Assembly (NCBI GenBank): GCA_951230915.1 | Contig: OX579635.1 | Span: 22,878,001-22,942,000 of the forward strand | Direction: 5' to 3' | Length of the DNA stretch: 64,000 nt | Origin: Antitrichia curtipendula | Taxonomy: Eukaryota; Streptophyta; Bryopsida; Hypnales; Leucodontaceae | In this document: positions 49,822 through 61,569 of the stretch, one piece after another | Layout: every line of letters starts with the position of its first letter | Numbering within the stretch: position 1 is the first letter of the stretch | Notes under the pieces: model-generated | Seen by the model: the letters and a program-made list of their open reading frames with translations, nothing else | The model's database searches: none | What the model was told of the DNA's origin: nothing | Program-made: the position numbers and the translations under genes

Positions 49822-50045
49822 ATCGGAAAAAAACGGCGGCTAGTTCAAAGTTAGCTAGAGGAATTTAGGAAAAAATTGTTTGCAGTTTGAAAACATCGGC
49901 AAAAAATCGGTGGAAAAATCTATAAAATTTCTATTTTCAGTAAAAAGTAATAAAAATAATCGGACTCAGTTCTTCAAAAACCGGTTCAATGTGAGAATTG
50001 AAGGAAATTAGCTGATAAAACTCAAAAAGTTTCCCAAACATTGGC
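49822..50045. mobile_element. Dispersed repeat copy 3, MULE-like MITE
   Basis: This is a diverged copy of 1-222 in the same orientation. It shares CAAAGTTAGC, GTGAGAATTGAAGGAAATTA and TTCTTCAAAAACCGGTTCAA. Confidence 0.6.
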
Positions 50046-51264
50046 TTTGCTTAGCCACGTCAACAATGTTTTTGAACCCAGATCAGGTTGTTAGACTTTT
50101 CAACGCTAACATGGCACTATCCCATTGGCAACCCGTTACCATTGCCATTACTAAATTCTTGACAACTTAATATTTTGAATCATTCTTTATTTCTTTCCAC
50201 TTACTATTTTTTTCCTATATGTTGTACAATTCCAAATGATCTAAATTTTTTTAAGCATGTAGCCAACTTGCCTTGGAGAATGAATCCAAAGAATAACCAC
50301 CATTTTGGACATTTTTTCATACAAATGTGACCTTGTGAAGTGCAACTGCCCAATTTTTTGTAGGGCTAGAAAAAAGACATTTGTCACTTCAAATGTTAAT
50401 ATCTTGCAATCCACATAGTGAAAATTTCTGAATTTTTTTCCACATCCTCTTAAACTAGTGTACTACAAGATCCTATAGTTTCATATGTCCAAAAAGAAAA
50501 AAATTCTAAAATTTGGTACCTGTACTAGAAATGGCAATTTTGGAACGTGTTTGGTAAAAATATATTAAAAAAAACTTTGTGGGTTTAATGAAGGAGAGAC
50601 CACTGTAATTGAAGCTTGGATATTTTATTTAGGTGCACTACTCTTTGTGTGGAAGGGTTAGAAAATAGAAGGATATTAAATGTAAGTGATGTTGGAAAAG
50701 CTTGTTTCTTTTCACTAAGAGGTAGAAGGGTTAAGAAACAAATGAGAAACTAAAGTAATCTCTTGAAGCAAACATTTTAGAGGTGATTGCCTTCTTTGAG
50801 AAGTTAAACTCCTTGAACAATTTTCAATACATTCTGTCAATTTTGCATTTGGAATTTTAACCTGGCATGGTGTGTGGATAGGTGTGTGGGGAGCTCCTCT
50901 AACTAGTGCCATCTGCCTGGGAATTCCATGCCATTGAGTGGCATCCCGCCACTTGGCATGGCGTTTTTGAGGCATGTAGGCGGGCTTGAGGGGTATCTTC
51001 TTCAAAAAAATACATTTGAAGGGGAGTAACGGGTGGATGAAGAAGGGAGCAACTTGTTTAGTGGAGAGGGGAGCTACTCGTGTCTTAGCCTTGTCCCCCA
51101 AAGAGGCTCATTGGGGTAGTTTAGAAATGACTGTACAAACTCAACTACACTTACTTTTTTTGAAAATCTATAGCTTAGAACTTTGGATCAATCTACTAGG
51201 CAGCCTCAATGACTCCATCTCATTACTATTGTATTTGTGACTTTGTTTTTTCTTAGAAATGGGA
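50046..51264. other. AT-rich intergenic stretch
   Basis: No supported gene. Moderate GC near 50870-51110, but no splice or family evidence. Confidence 0.4.
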
Positions 51265-51815
51265 CCAGGATTCAACGAGATATTAGACAAGAAGTCACCT
51301 GGCATTAGATGTTTTTTGGGGGGTTTGGAGGACCGTTTCGGGCCTGTTCCCGCCGGTGATCCTACGGCAGTAAAAAAACGGTTGTTGTCAAAATTTGTTT
51401 TTTTGAAAGAAAAAAAAAAAAAATCTTAAAATGAAAAAACAAGATGAACAATTTTTTTTAAATTTTAAAAAGAATAAAAAATTATATGAACCTTGGGGAA
51501 CTCGTAGCCCTCCATAGGGGCTGAAAATCATGTAATGCCATCCATTTGAAAATGTTCCCATGTTGTTGCCTTCTAACGCTTGGCCTAGCCTCCACCTTAT
51601 ACCTGATGAGTGGTCTACCATGATTTTGCTCTATTATCGCATCCTGCAGGTGGAACTTGGTTCGGTTTTAGAACCCAAGGTGTTTTTTGGTGCTCGAGTT
51701 GCGATTTTGTTGTAACCTCATGAATAGTTTGCGTCTACATGTTTTGAAGGATGTTGTTACAATATGCTTTCTAGGAGTGGAAATATTATGTTGTGAGTTG
51801 ATTAATTATGAGTTG
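51265..51815 (+). repeat. Dispersed repeat, copy 2, with an insertion
   Basis: Homologous to 39722-40050 but interrupted by about 233 bp at 51304-51537. The insertion is bordered by GGCAT and GCCAT, a possible 5-bp target-site duplication. The inserted DNA starts T-rich and G-rich and has long A and T runs. Confidence 0.6.
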
Positions 51816-51995
51816 ATTTTTTTAGTGCCTTTGTATCCCTTAGAAGCACTACCGAATGTGTCGCATCTAGTCTTTTCGCATGTGTTGTGGGCTTTAAAAC
51901 GATGCTGATTTGGTTACGTAAACTCATAAGAAAGTGCAAGACACAAGAGATACAGCGTAGGTAGAGGATGTGTTGATGGTGCTATATGGTACTAA

Positions 51996-52427
51996 GAGCA
52001 TCCCCACTCCACCTCTGGGAGTGGCGCAAACTCAGGGAATAGCCGGGCTGGGCCATGGAACATGTCCCACGGCAGCCACGCCAAAGCCAAAAAAGTGGCC
52101 GGGCACGGCCAAAAATGAAGACCAGACGGCCAAATAGTGCAAGTTGGCCGTGGTGCAAGATGTCAGGCGACCCATTTTTCAAGGTACGGAGCGCAAAGTT
52201 CAAGGTAATTTCCCCAGGTATGACACGGACTCTGTGGAAGTCCAACGTCACTCTTTCAAGTTTCTGACTACGGTTTGCGTGCGATGTCTGACATCAAATG
52301 TTATTGCCGTGTCAACTTGCCGTATTGCTGTGGCCACATGAGCAAACCATTGCCCGACCGCATCTCAGCAACACGGCAAGGAGCCACTGCCAGTGCTTGT
52401 AGAATGCGTTGGGGAGTGGGGATGCTC
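51996..52427. mobile_element. Tourist-like (PIF/Harbinger) MITE
   Basis: The ends GAGCATCCCCACTCC and, inverted, GAGCATCCCCACTCC are identical over 15 bp and flanked by TAA on both sides. The length is 432 bp. The motif is related to the middle arms of 26519-27784. Confidence 0.75.
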
Positions 52428-52430
52428 TAA

Positions 52431-54395
52431 GGTGGTGGGCATGCAGAGGGATTGGAATGAAGAGCATCGGTCTTGCAAGGAATGTTCTCTATGAAATGTT
52501 TAAAAAGTTATCATATTGTAGCACATGTCATTGATTTGCACTTATTTACCATGATACATACATTGAATTTGTATGTGTACATGAAAGTCTTTTCTAGTAT
52601 TATATGTATATGTTTGCAAATTTGATGAATGCTATTGAAACAACAGTCAATTGAAGAACGAAGGTTGTAGTTGGAAAACTTTGTCCATTCAATTCTTAGT
52701 GACTCACAAATAATAATTAAAAAAATATGGTTTTGAACTGAGTGAGTACTAGAATCTTACAATAGGCTTGCATTAGTAATTAGCAATGGTTTTGAGAGTG
52801 TTTAAAAGAAAGAAAGTCATTTTTTTGCAACATAATTTTGAATGCCTTAACAATGCTTGTTTGTAAATTTTACAATGGATTATGCAAGATCCATTAGATT
52901 AATTTTGAATGTTTTTTGAATTATTTTTTCATAATGTTGTAATTTACATTCCATGGATTTGCAATGATTTAAAAATATAACAATTTGCATGGATTCTTTA
53001 TCCAACACTTTTACATTCAATTAATCATAGGTTTGCAATGCTTTTGCAATGCATTATTTATGAGATGGAATTCATACAAAATTGTAAAATGAAGTTGAGA
53101 GGCTATAACTTTGTAGGATGTTTTCAAGAAGACTAAAAACTAAACTTTACAAATTTGGATCATTATTTCATCTAATTATTGAAAGAAACACCTAAACTAT
53201 TTTTTGTGTTTTGTTTTGTGCTTTTGATTATTTTTGGAATACTTTATAACTAGTATAAAAGTTGAAATGAGACAAACATGATTCAATATTTTAACATTTT
53301 AAAATATTTAATTTCACTTAAGAAGATCAAAAATAAAATAATTCACTATATATAGAAGAACTCTAAAAGTTCAAAGTTTGAAGAAAATAAATACTTTAAC
53401 TTGTTTAAATGAAAATGTATAAAATTAATTATCAGTTTTTAATTATCAACCAATCACTTGTAACAACCTTACATAGATGGTTATGCACCAAAGTAATTAC
53501 CAATTTTTTCTCTCATGCATGAAAATGCATGCTAATGTGGTTAAAAATGTAGTTATATTAAGCATCAAGTTTTAAATTTTCTTTTCACTTGGGATGCAAG
53601 ACTACCAAAAAAATACTCTTCTCAATTCCAATTTTACATTCTTTAGAATAGGCATTCAAGAGTACTTCCAACCTCCATGGTTGACATTTTTATAATAATC
53701 AGTCCTTTTTAGAAAACAATAGAGAAATCAAAACAAATTAAACTTCACTCTTTCTCTGTATATATATTTGATAAGAAACATAATTAAATTGGATATTTAT
53801 TTCCAAAATCATATTAAAAAAAATATGTTGGCCTACAAAGACTTGACTAGAAATAAGATGGCTCTTTTTGCAACCACTTCCTTAGTTGGATTTAACAATT
53901 ATTGTGAATGCAATGTGCAAATATATAGACAGATTTCTTTCTTTCTCTCTAATTGCGATTTCATTACATTGGTGGATATTTATGACATTGACAACTTTCA
54001 AAGTAGTTGTAAATTTATATATCAAGTTTATATGTTTTGTTTGGGGTGGTTGTTGATGGTTGTATGGCTAGCACCTAAAGGCAGTAAATTGCATTAAGCA
54101 TAGATTGAGCATCTTTTCTAAAAAACAAAGAAATGTATACTTAGAACAAATCCAACAATTTCCAAAGAATTTGGAGTTATGTAGGAAATAAAGTTTCCTT
54201 TGAAGGATCTTCCCTAAAGTAATTTTAAAGTTTTCAAAGCTTTTCTAATTGCATCTCCTTTTAAAGCTTTGTATGCAATTATTGAGGTCACTAATGCCAC
54301 CTAGATATGAACCTTTGATATTATTTGGAACAATAGTGCCTAAAAATTATAATTAACAAAACTTTTTTTTTTAAATTGTAAAAAACAACTTCTTG
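52431..54395. other. AT-rich gene-poor stretch
   Basis: Very AT-rich with no supported gene. A TTAA at 54396-54399 marks its right boundary with the piggyBac element. Confidence 0.45.
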
Positions 54396-56269
54396 TTAAC
54401 CCCTGAGCGCCTACTCTGTGCTGCCTGAAATTCACTGGTGGACGGGGCCACTGGCATGAAATTAGCCACAGCGATGTCAGAAATCAGATTGGTTGGAGTT
54501 CACCGTTGGAATTGAGTGTGGACTATGCTCCGAAGCCTTGGCCGAAATTTCGGCCACTTTCACCGTCTAGATCAGTACATTATACGGGTCAAACATGGGT
54601 TGACAGTCATGTCCAGGGCTCATTTTGGGGGGTTTGTGCTCTTTGGAAAATTGCCACCACCAAAGAAAGAGGCTTGTGGCTCTGATTTTTGGACAAGGTG
54701 TACATATCCCGGTTGTGAATTTGCATGCAAAATTTCAGAGTGACCTGACACTGGTAAAATCAGAAAAGTAGAGACTGAATTCGCAACCCCATTGACAAAC
54801 ACTAGGGCCCAGACCGAGAGTACTGTACAGGAGTGATAGGTACGATGGCAGAGAAGCAAGTCGTTGTGCCATGTATCCGCCTCTAGCACAGCTCCCGTGC
54901 CATCACAGTAATCGCCCTCATTCAGCTGAACCCCAGTGTTGGAACAGGCAGTGCGTCACTGAATTGACAGCGCCTCACAAAACCAGTCTGTGAATCAATC
55001 CCCCCCCCGAGGAGACTCTACATGAAATGGCAATGATGGACCATCAATTTTAAAAAAAAAGGCACAATAATTCAATTTCGCAAAGTTCACAGTTCTACAG
55101 GTCCTATTCAAAGAACCGAATGTAAGTCAAGAGCGAAAAAATTCCTACCGCCTACAAAAAGAACTAAAGACCAACAAGCGCCCTAGTGGACTGAAGTTTT
55201 GAGCCACATCTTGTTCTTCTTATGGCCGGGCTGCAGTGACCTAATAGCCCTCCTATAGGAGTAGGCAGAGGACTGGTTGGACCAGCACGACCTCCATGCA
55301 CGTTGAAGGGACTCCTCGATCACTGAAATTGAAATCCTCACCGTCGCTTTAGCCTTCTATCAATGACGAATAGGCCGAGTGACACATAGAACCCACTTTT
55401 TCTGAGTGTGGACATTTACGAAACATCTGTCGAGACACATGTACGCACCCACACAGGTGGTGCACTAGAAGTGGGTCCTCCTTTTACAGAAGATGCATCT
55501 GCGTCTTTGATCAGTTGGAAGGCTGCTGAAGTGGATTGCACCTAGGTGCCGCAAACACTCCACTTTCGCAGTGACTGGCTTGTCAAGCCAAGGTGCGATC
55601 AACGCTTCCGCCACCTCCATGTGGTATGACAGCCGCTTTTGATAAACAGGTTCACCACGAGTGACTCAATCATATTTCACCAACACCCACGAATTGTTGA
55701 GCTAGCTATCCACAATTAAAAAGAGGTGCTTGTGTGTGGGCGCAAGATTACCCACCCTTGATAATCAGACAAACACCGACCAGGTTCTATGCCTTTATCC
55801 ACCTTTTAAATATATGAAGGTGTTGTGAGCGCGGGCCACTGTGCCTTCCAAGCAATGGATCTTCTTTGCTAACGTCTCCTAAGTGTCGTGGATGGCAGCA
55901 AAACTATTAGAAATGCATGGATAACTAATAGGCTAACTGTAATGACCGGGGTTGATAGTAAGATCCTAAACCCCTAACTATCTATCCTATGTCTAGGTTT
56001 GGCTGGGTAGTTGGCATCATTTCTAACGTCCCTAACTACGGGAAAGGGAACCCTTACGTTCCTTTCCTGAATGTCTAAGACTATCTTTTGAGGTTTGACA
56101 CTTCTCTCGGAAGCTTTAACTCTACAAGCTAACCCTAAGCTTAGTTTTTACTCTAATTTCCAGCTTCTAATTGTACTCTAGATTTTGACCCGCGAGTGCT
56201 AACTCTGACTTTTACTTTCAATTTTTACTCTATGGTTTGATTTTTTCACCTTCGGGTTTTTTATTCCTA

Positions 56270-56570
56270 AATTAGCTCTAACTTTACTCCTAAATTAACT
56301 CAAGGTTTTTACTCCTAATTTAACTCTAGATTTTCACTCCTAGATTTAACTCTAAGTTTTTACTCCTAATTTAACTCTAGATTTTCACTCCTAGAATTAA
56401 CTCTAAGTTTTTACTCCTAACTTAATTCTAGGTTTTTACTCCTAATTTAACTCTAGATTTTCACTCCTAGAACTAACTCTAAGTTTTTACACCTAACTTA
56501 ACTCTAGGTTTTTACTTCTAAATTTAATTCTAAGTTTTATTCCTACGTTAACTCTAAGTTTTTACTTCTA
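56270..56570 (+). repeat. Minisatellite, about 26-bp unit
   Basis: About 12 degenerate copies of TTTTTACTCCTAATTTAACT followed by CTAG or CTAA. Confidence 0.8.
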
Positions 56571-57649
56571 TTTCTAATTTTTGCCTTTACTTATCACAGT
56601 TTACTATTCACGTGAAAAGGGCTAATTAAGGAAATCAATGCTAATGAAGAGAAAACACCAAGTATGGATTCAAGAACTCACCTCGTCACTACCAATGTCG
56701 GAAATACGCTCGTCCGCATCTGTGCGTGCATTTTCATACTCCATGGTGGCCCTTGGGTTGTGGGAATCTTTTCCAAATTTTCCCGATTATGTTTCGAAAA
56801 TTAGGACCCTGTGCAATCTAAACCTTATCTTCCCCTTCCTCCTTCCTTTTCTTTCCCTTCTAAGGCCTTATTCGTTATATTTGGACAAATGGCAGTCTCA
56901 ATTTTATCCTCGAGTCGAAGATAAACAGTCATAACTATTCAATTTTGAGACTATTTGGAAATTTGAGACTTTAAAATATTACTATGTATAAAAACCTTTC
57001 ATTACCAAAAGGTTGCAGTCTCAACTTATCCTCGACTCGAGGATAAATCCATACAATTGTTTTAGGGCAAAAGTCTTAAAATCTGTCAATTGTCCAATTA
57101 TAATGAATAAGGCCTTTTCTCTTCTTTTTTTCTTTCCCTTTCTTTCTCTTTTTCCTTCCTTTTCTCTCTTTCTATACTAATACTATTCTACCTAAACTTT
57201 TATGGATGTCTTACAACTATAGATTCAAACCCCAAGGAAGTGTTAATGTCTCTCCTACTCTCTTACACTACCTTGTCTTCGTGTCATTCTAATCCTTCTC
57301 CTAATGGTCACTATAAATTCCCAAGATTTCTTTCCTAACACCTACTTAGCTAAACCTAGGTCACTATTTATCGTCACTCTCACCTACGTTGCCCATATAT
57401 CCACCCCCTCCTTTCTTCCTCCTTCTATCTTGGAGTGGTTTTGCAGGTTTTTTGGACGGACGATTTTTTCCTACGTGGAGCTTTAGCCAGGGCTAGACCC
57501 CTTTTCTCTTCCTTTCTTCTCTCGACCGTTATTTCGTCCGGTTTTTGTTTCGAAAACAAGCCCGACTCCCCACCCAGACTTTAACTTTAAGTAGTCTAGC
57601 ATATGATTTTTGTAGAGTCTGATTTTTTCTCTTAGTCTTGGTAACCAAG

Positions 57650-57930
57650 TTTTTTTTCCCGACTCCCCTGGACTCCGAGCTCTCCCTGGACTTCGAGCTG
57701 TATCCGGACTGGACTTGGGTCCCCGACTCCCCTGGACTCTAGGCTATCCTCGGACTGGGCTTGGATCCCCGACTTACTAGCCGATGGCTCCCCCTGGACT
57801 GGGCTTGGATCCCCGACTTACTGGCCGATGGCTCCCCCTGGACTGGGCTTGGGTCTCCGACCTACTGGCCGCTAGGTTCTCCCGGGACTGGGCTTGGGTC
57901 CCCAACTTTACTAGCTACTGGGCTCTTTTT
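57650..57930 (+). repeat. Minisatellite, 44-bp unit
   Basis: Units starting GGACTGGGCTTGGATCCCCG at 57752, 57796, 57840 and 57885, with shorter variants upstream. It is followed at 57935-58080 by repeats of TTCTCTAACTAAAA-type units. Confidence 0.8.
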
Positions 57931-60900
57931 TTAACTAAAATTGGTCTTCTCTAACTAAAATTGGTTTTCTCTAAGCTAAACAAAACAACTGGTTCTCTCT
58001 AACTAAAAACTGGTTTTCTCTAAGCTAAACACAACAAACTGGTTCTCTCTAACTAAAAGATTGGTTTCCTCTAAACTAAAGGAAGTAACTTTGAACACTA
58101 AGTTTATTAACCATAAGGGCCCTACCTATCTTGGAAGCTAAACTTTGGATGTTTCCACAAAGGTCTTGGAAACTAGACTTTGGAACTAAACACCTGGGAG
58201 GGTCAAAGCTTCGCCGCCAAGTTGGTTTTAACACCAACTTTAGGACTTGGGGACACACCAGGGATTCAAAGCTTTGCTGTCCTAATTTTAACACACACTA
58301 TAGGACTTTTGATACTCGTAAGTTCACAGCTTTGCCATGTAGTGGGATCCCACACACGGTGAACACGACTTTACACAAAGGTTAGTTCTCAATGGGGTCA
58401 CTCTAACACAAGAATGCTCAAAGGTTAGTGCCACTTGACATGCATGGGTTAGTATGATAACGGTTAATGTAAGCAATCAACAATCCACACTAAAGGTCCC
58501 CACAGCGGCATCGCCAAGGTACGGTGGGGGGTATCTTTAGGATTAGTACAACAACCCAAGAAGACTTGACCAAAGAACTCGTTAGTCCAACAACCAAGAA
58601 GAACCGGAAGCCTAATGACACACGTACAATAAAGTAGAAGGACCCCACAAGAACTTCAAAGCTTGAACTTTAACAACAATGGAGCTCAAAAGAGCTCAAA
58701 AAACACCGTAGAGACTTCTTGGCTAAAACGCCAAAATCTCCCAACATAAGTTGGACCCACGGACCCAAAATAAGATTTGGGGGTGTTCTTGAGAGAAAAA
58801 TGGGGACCTTAAATAGGTTTCCAAGGCCCAACCCCTCCTACAAGAGTTCTAAGGTAACCTTATCAACTTGGATTTTCATCCTCATCTTCAAAGATTTTCA
58901 TCCTAATCCCTAAAAAACTACTTTTACCTATCTACGTTGGACCAACCTCCTAACTTTTGGAGATTTACTCCAATCGTCAAACGGATTGCGCCATTGACTC
59001 CAAATCGCCGTGTTTAGTCTAAGACCTCTTTACCCCCATACCGAGGCCAAAAAACCATCGTAGGCTAATTTAGTTTTAAAACCAAATCGTGGTAAAATTC
59101 TAGATCTTGGAGGTCTCCTATTTTGAGAAATGTGAATAGCCTAGGGTCTCCGGTAGGTGTGGGAGAGTTGGAAAGGACTCTTGGTTGACTTCGTTTCGCC
59201 ATCGTATGGTCCCGGAATGCCGGTCAACGCGGCGGGGATCCTGCCATGTGATTAATTCTTGAGGAATCTTGCCGGTTCGGGTACTTGCCGCTATCGGAAT
59301 GTTGTGAAACTTCACGAAGCGCATTATTAACATAAAAACAGCTAGTCTAAATTTTAGTGAGATTTTCTAGCAACTTGGGTAATTTCCATGAAATTCCCGT
59401 TAGAGGTTACCAGGGTTGACCACCCGCAAAAGGTTCTTCTGCAAGTCGGAAGATGACGGGATTTTTCACATGACCTCTCAGGGAGTCACATGAAAGATGT
59501 GCAGGTGCGTTTTTGTACCTAGCACAATTGGTCAATGGAGATGAATTGGCCATCTCTTTAAATTAGTGATGGTGCGGGAATCTTCTGTAGATAGAGGAAT
59601 CTTGGCAAATTGATTTCGTCGTTGCCCTCCTGGCATGGGATTTATCCTAAGACACCATCCTTGGGCTGTAGATTCCTCCACGGCCCGGTCTTGTGTCAGT
59701 GGCTCTTGCATGCTAACAATCGGGGTTTGGGGAATTTCTAAACCTAGCTCTAGGACCCGACCTAGTGGCCTCGTTGTGGATCCCTCGGACCGACTTAGCC
59801 ATGAATTGCCACATTTATGGTGGGATTTAGCCCTTTTGGGCCTATGTGACTTGAATCTTCCAAATCTAACCGATTTGTTCTTTCTACCTATTTTTGGACC
59901 AGGTTTAGTGGGATTCTAAGTCTAAACACAAATCTAGACCAAATACTATAATGGGTATGTTACTACCCTATTTTGGTTCTACACTCATTTTATGGCTTTT
60001 TGTATATATTTCTTAATTTTAAATTTTAAATTTTCAAAAAAATAATTCTACGAGTCCCAAGTGACAAATTGGGAGCTCACATTGTGCTACTACTTGTGAG
60101 ACTGAAACTGCACACTGTAATCCGTGCGTAGCTGGCCCACAATGTCTACCCCACGCATGTTGGTCTGATATTCCACCTGTTGCGGAGTAGAATCAATGGG
60201 TTTCCGAATTCCATCCAGCCACTGTATTGACGTTGCGCCCTCCACCACTGGATTTGTTGAGGTTGACAGAAGGTACACTAGCCGCGAGTCATACCAACAT
60301 GTAGCGGCCATTCGACACTGAGCATGCATCCTCCAAATCAGTGTGCCTTGTGGATGCTCCCCCTTCTTGTGGCCAAGAAGAGATGTCGGGAGGCCGATGC
60401 GAATCTCCCTCAACGTTCTAGTTGCCCATATGCCCCGCCAATACAGGTCCTCAAAAAGTTGCGGTGAGGTGAAGTAGTTGTCATAGACCACTGTGTGACC
60501 CACGTCATCCATCCCCACAATAAGTTCTCTCACAATACGTTCACCTTGTCGAGGCTCTAGAACTCCTGCTGCATCTACATAAGGAATGAGGCTGTAAATA
60601 TATCGTGAAGGGTTGCAGACGCCCGCAAAGAACTTGAAGCCGTATTTGGTTGGTTTCGCTGGCATATATTGGCTGAATCCGGAGTAGTGGCCATGATATG
60701 CCACCATAATTTCATCACAAGTGATGAATTTCTCTGGATTGTATAGCGCTTGGCTCTTCACTACAAAGTCGTCAATAATCCAACGGACCTTCACCAGCTT
60801 GTCATAACTTGGATATTCCCGATCTGTCTCTATAGCGGCATTGTCCACAAGATGCAGACAATGGAGAAGAGAGTCAAACCGGTTGCGGGTAAACACCCGT

Positions 60901-61569
60901 GGAATCAGTGAGCAACGCAGGAACTCACTCTGTTTCCAATAGTCGCGTATGGTTGGCATCAACTTGATGCCCATGAAAATGGTCACGCCAATAAACGCTT
61001 TGATCTCCAAGGGACAAGTATCCACCCAATGGGGGCCGCCATTGGTATTCTATGACCAGCCAGTTTCCTGCTAAGACGCATACAAATTCGTCTACTCTAC
61101 TATTTCGGTAACAACCTTGTCATCAAAAAAATCTAGAAGAAGTCGATTGCCTGAGGTCTGACACAAGGCACTCTGCCCTTGGGCCCAGGCGGTGGACCAT
61201 GAAATGAATTACGGTCCCCCAGTAGTGTAGTTTCCAGGCTCTGCCAAAATTTGTCGTGGTACTGAGCCCGGAAATCAAGGTCATCTAAATCGCCATCACT
61301 GTCATAGTCTCCAATCTCATGACGGAGATTGATGCCCTCGCTCTTGGATCCTTTCTCAGAAGTAGAAAAATTGAGGGAAGATGCGTCATCGGCACAGTCT
61401 CGCCAATGAGGCTGCCAATCGGATGACAAGCTGCTATCGGAGCTAGAGATGGCAGGGACTGGGAGCGGACCCTCCTGTTCGGCGAAAACACAACGTGGCT
61501 ACGGCTCATTGACTGGCTCGACCAGTTCCTGGTCCAGGGGTTACATAGGAACTCTAGGATACCCAAATC

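Larger units (their letters stand above)
55938..60085. mobile_element. LTR-like insertion in the piggyBac transposase, possible solo LTR
   Basis: The segment starts TGTAATGACCGGGG, as many plant Ty3 LTRs do, and ends GGGAGCTCACATTGT. It is flanked by GCTAAC and GCTAC, a probable 5-bp target-site duplication with one indel. Ignoring it and one GCTAC copy restores a continuous transposase frame. There is no gag or pol. It contains several minisatellites, and one very long solo LTR is the simplest reading. The end is not a canonical CA, unless the last four bases are extra. Confidence 0.5.

Noticed and set aside
1..50045. Copies at 1-222 and 49822-50045 as paired LTRs of one element
   Set aside because: A third copy at 26241-26462 has its own target-site duplication and inverted ends, so these are independent small DNA elements. 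SEC3 and other genes lie between.
59635..59919. 94-aa ORF near the right end of the 4.1-kb insert as a retroelement protein
   Set aside because: No gag, protease or other recognisable motif, and the surrounding insert is repetitive and non-coding.
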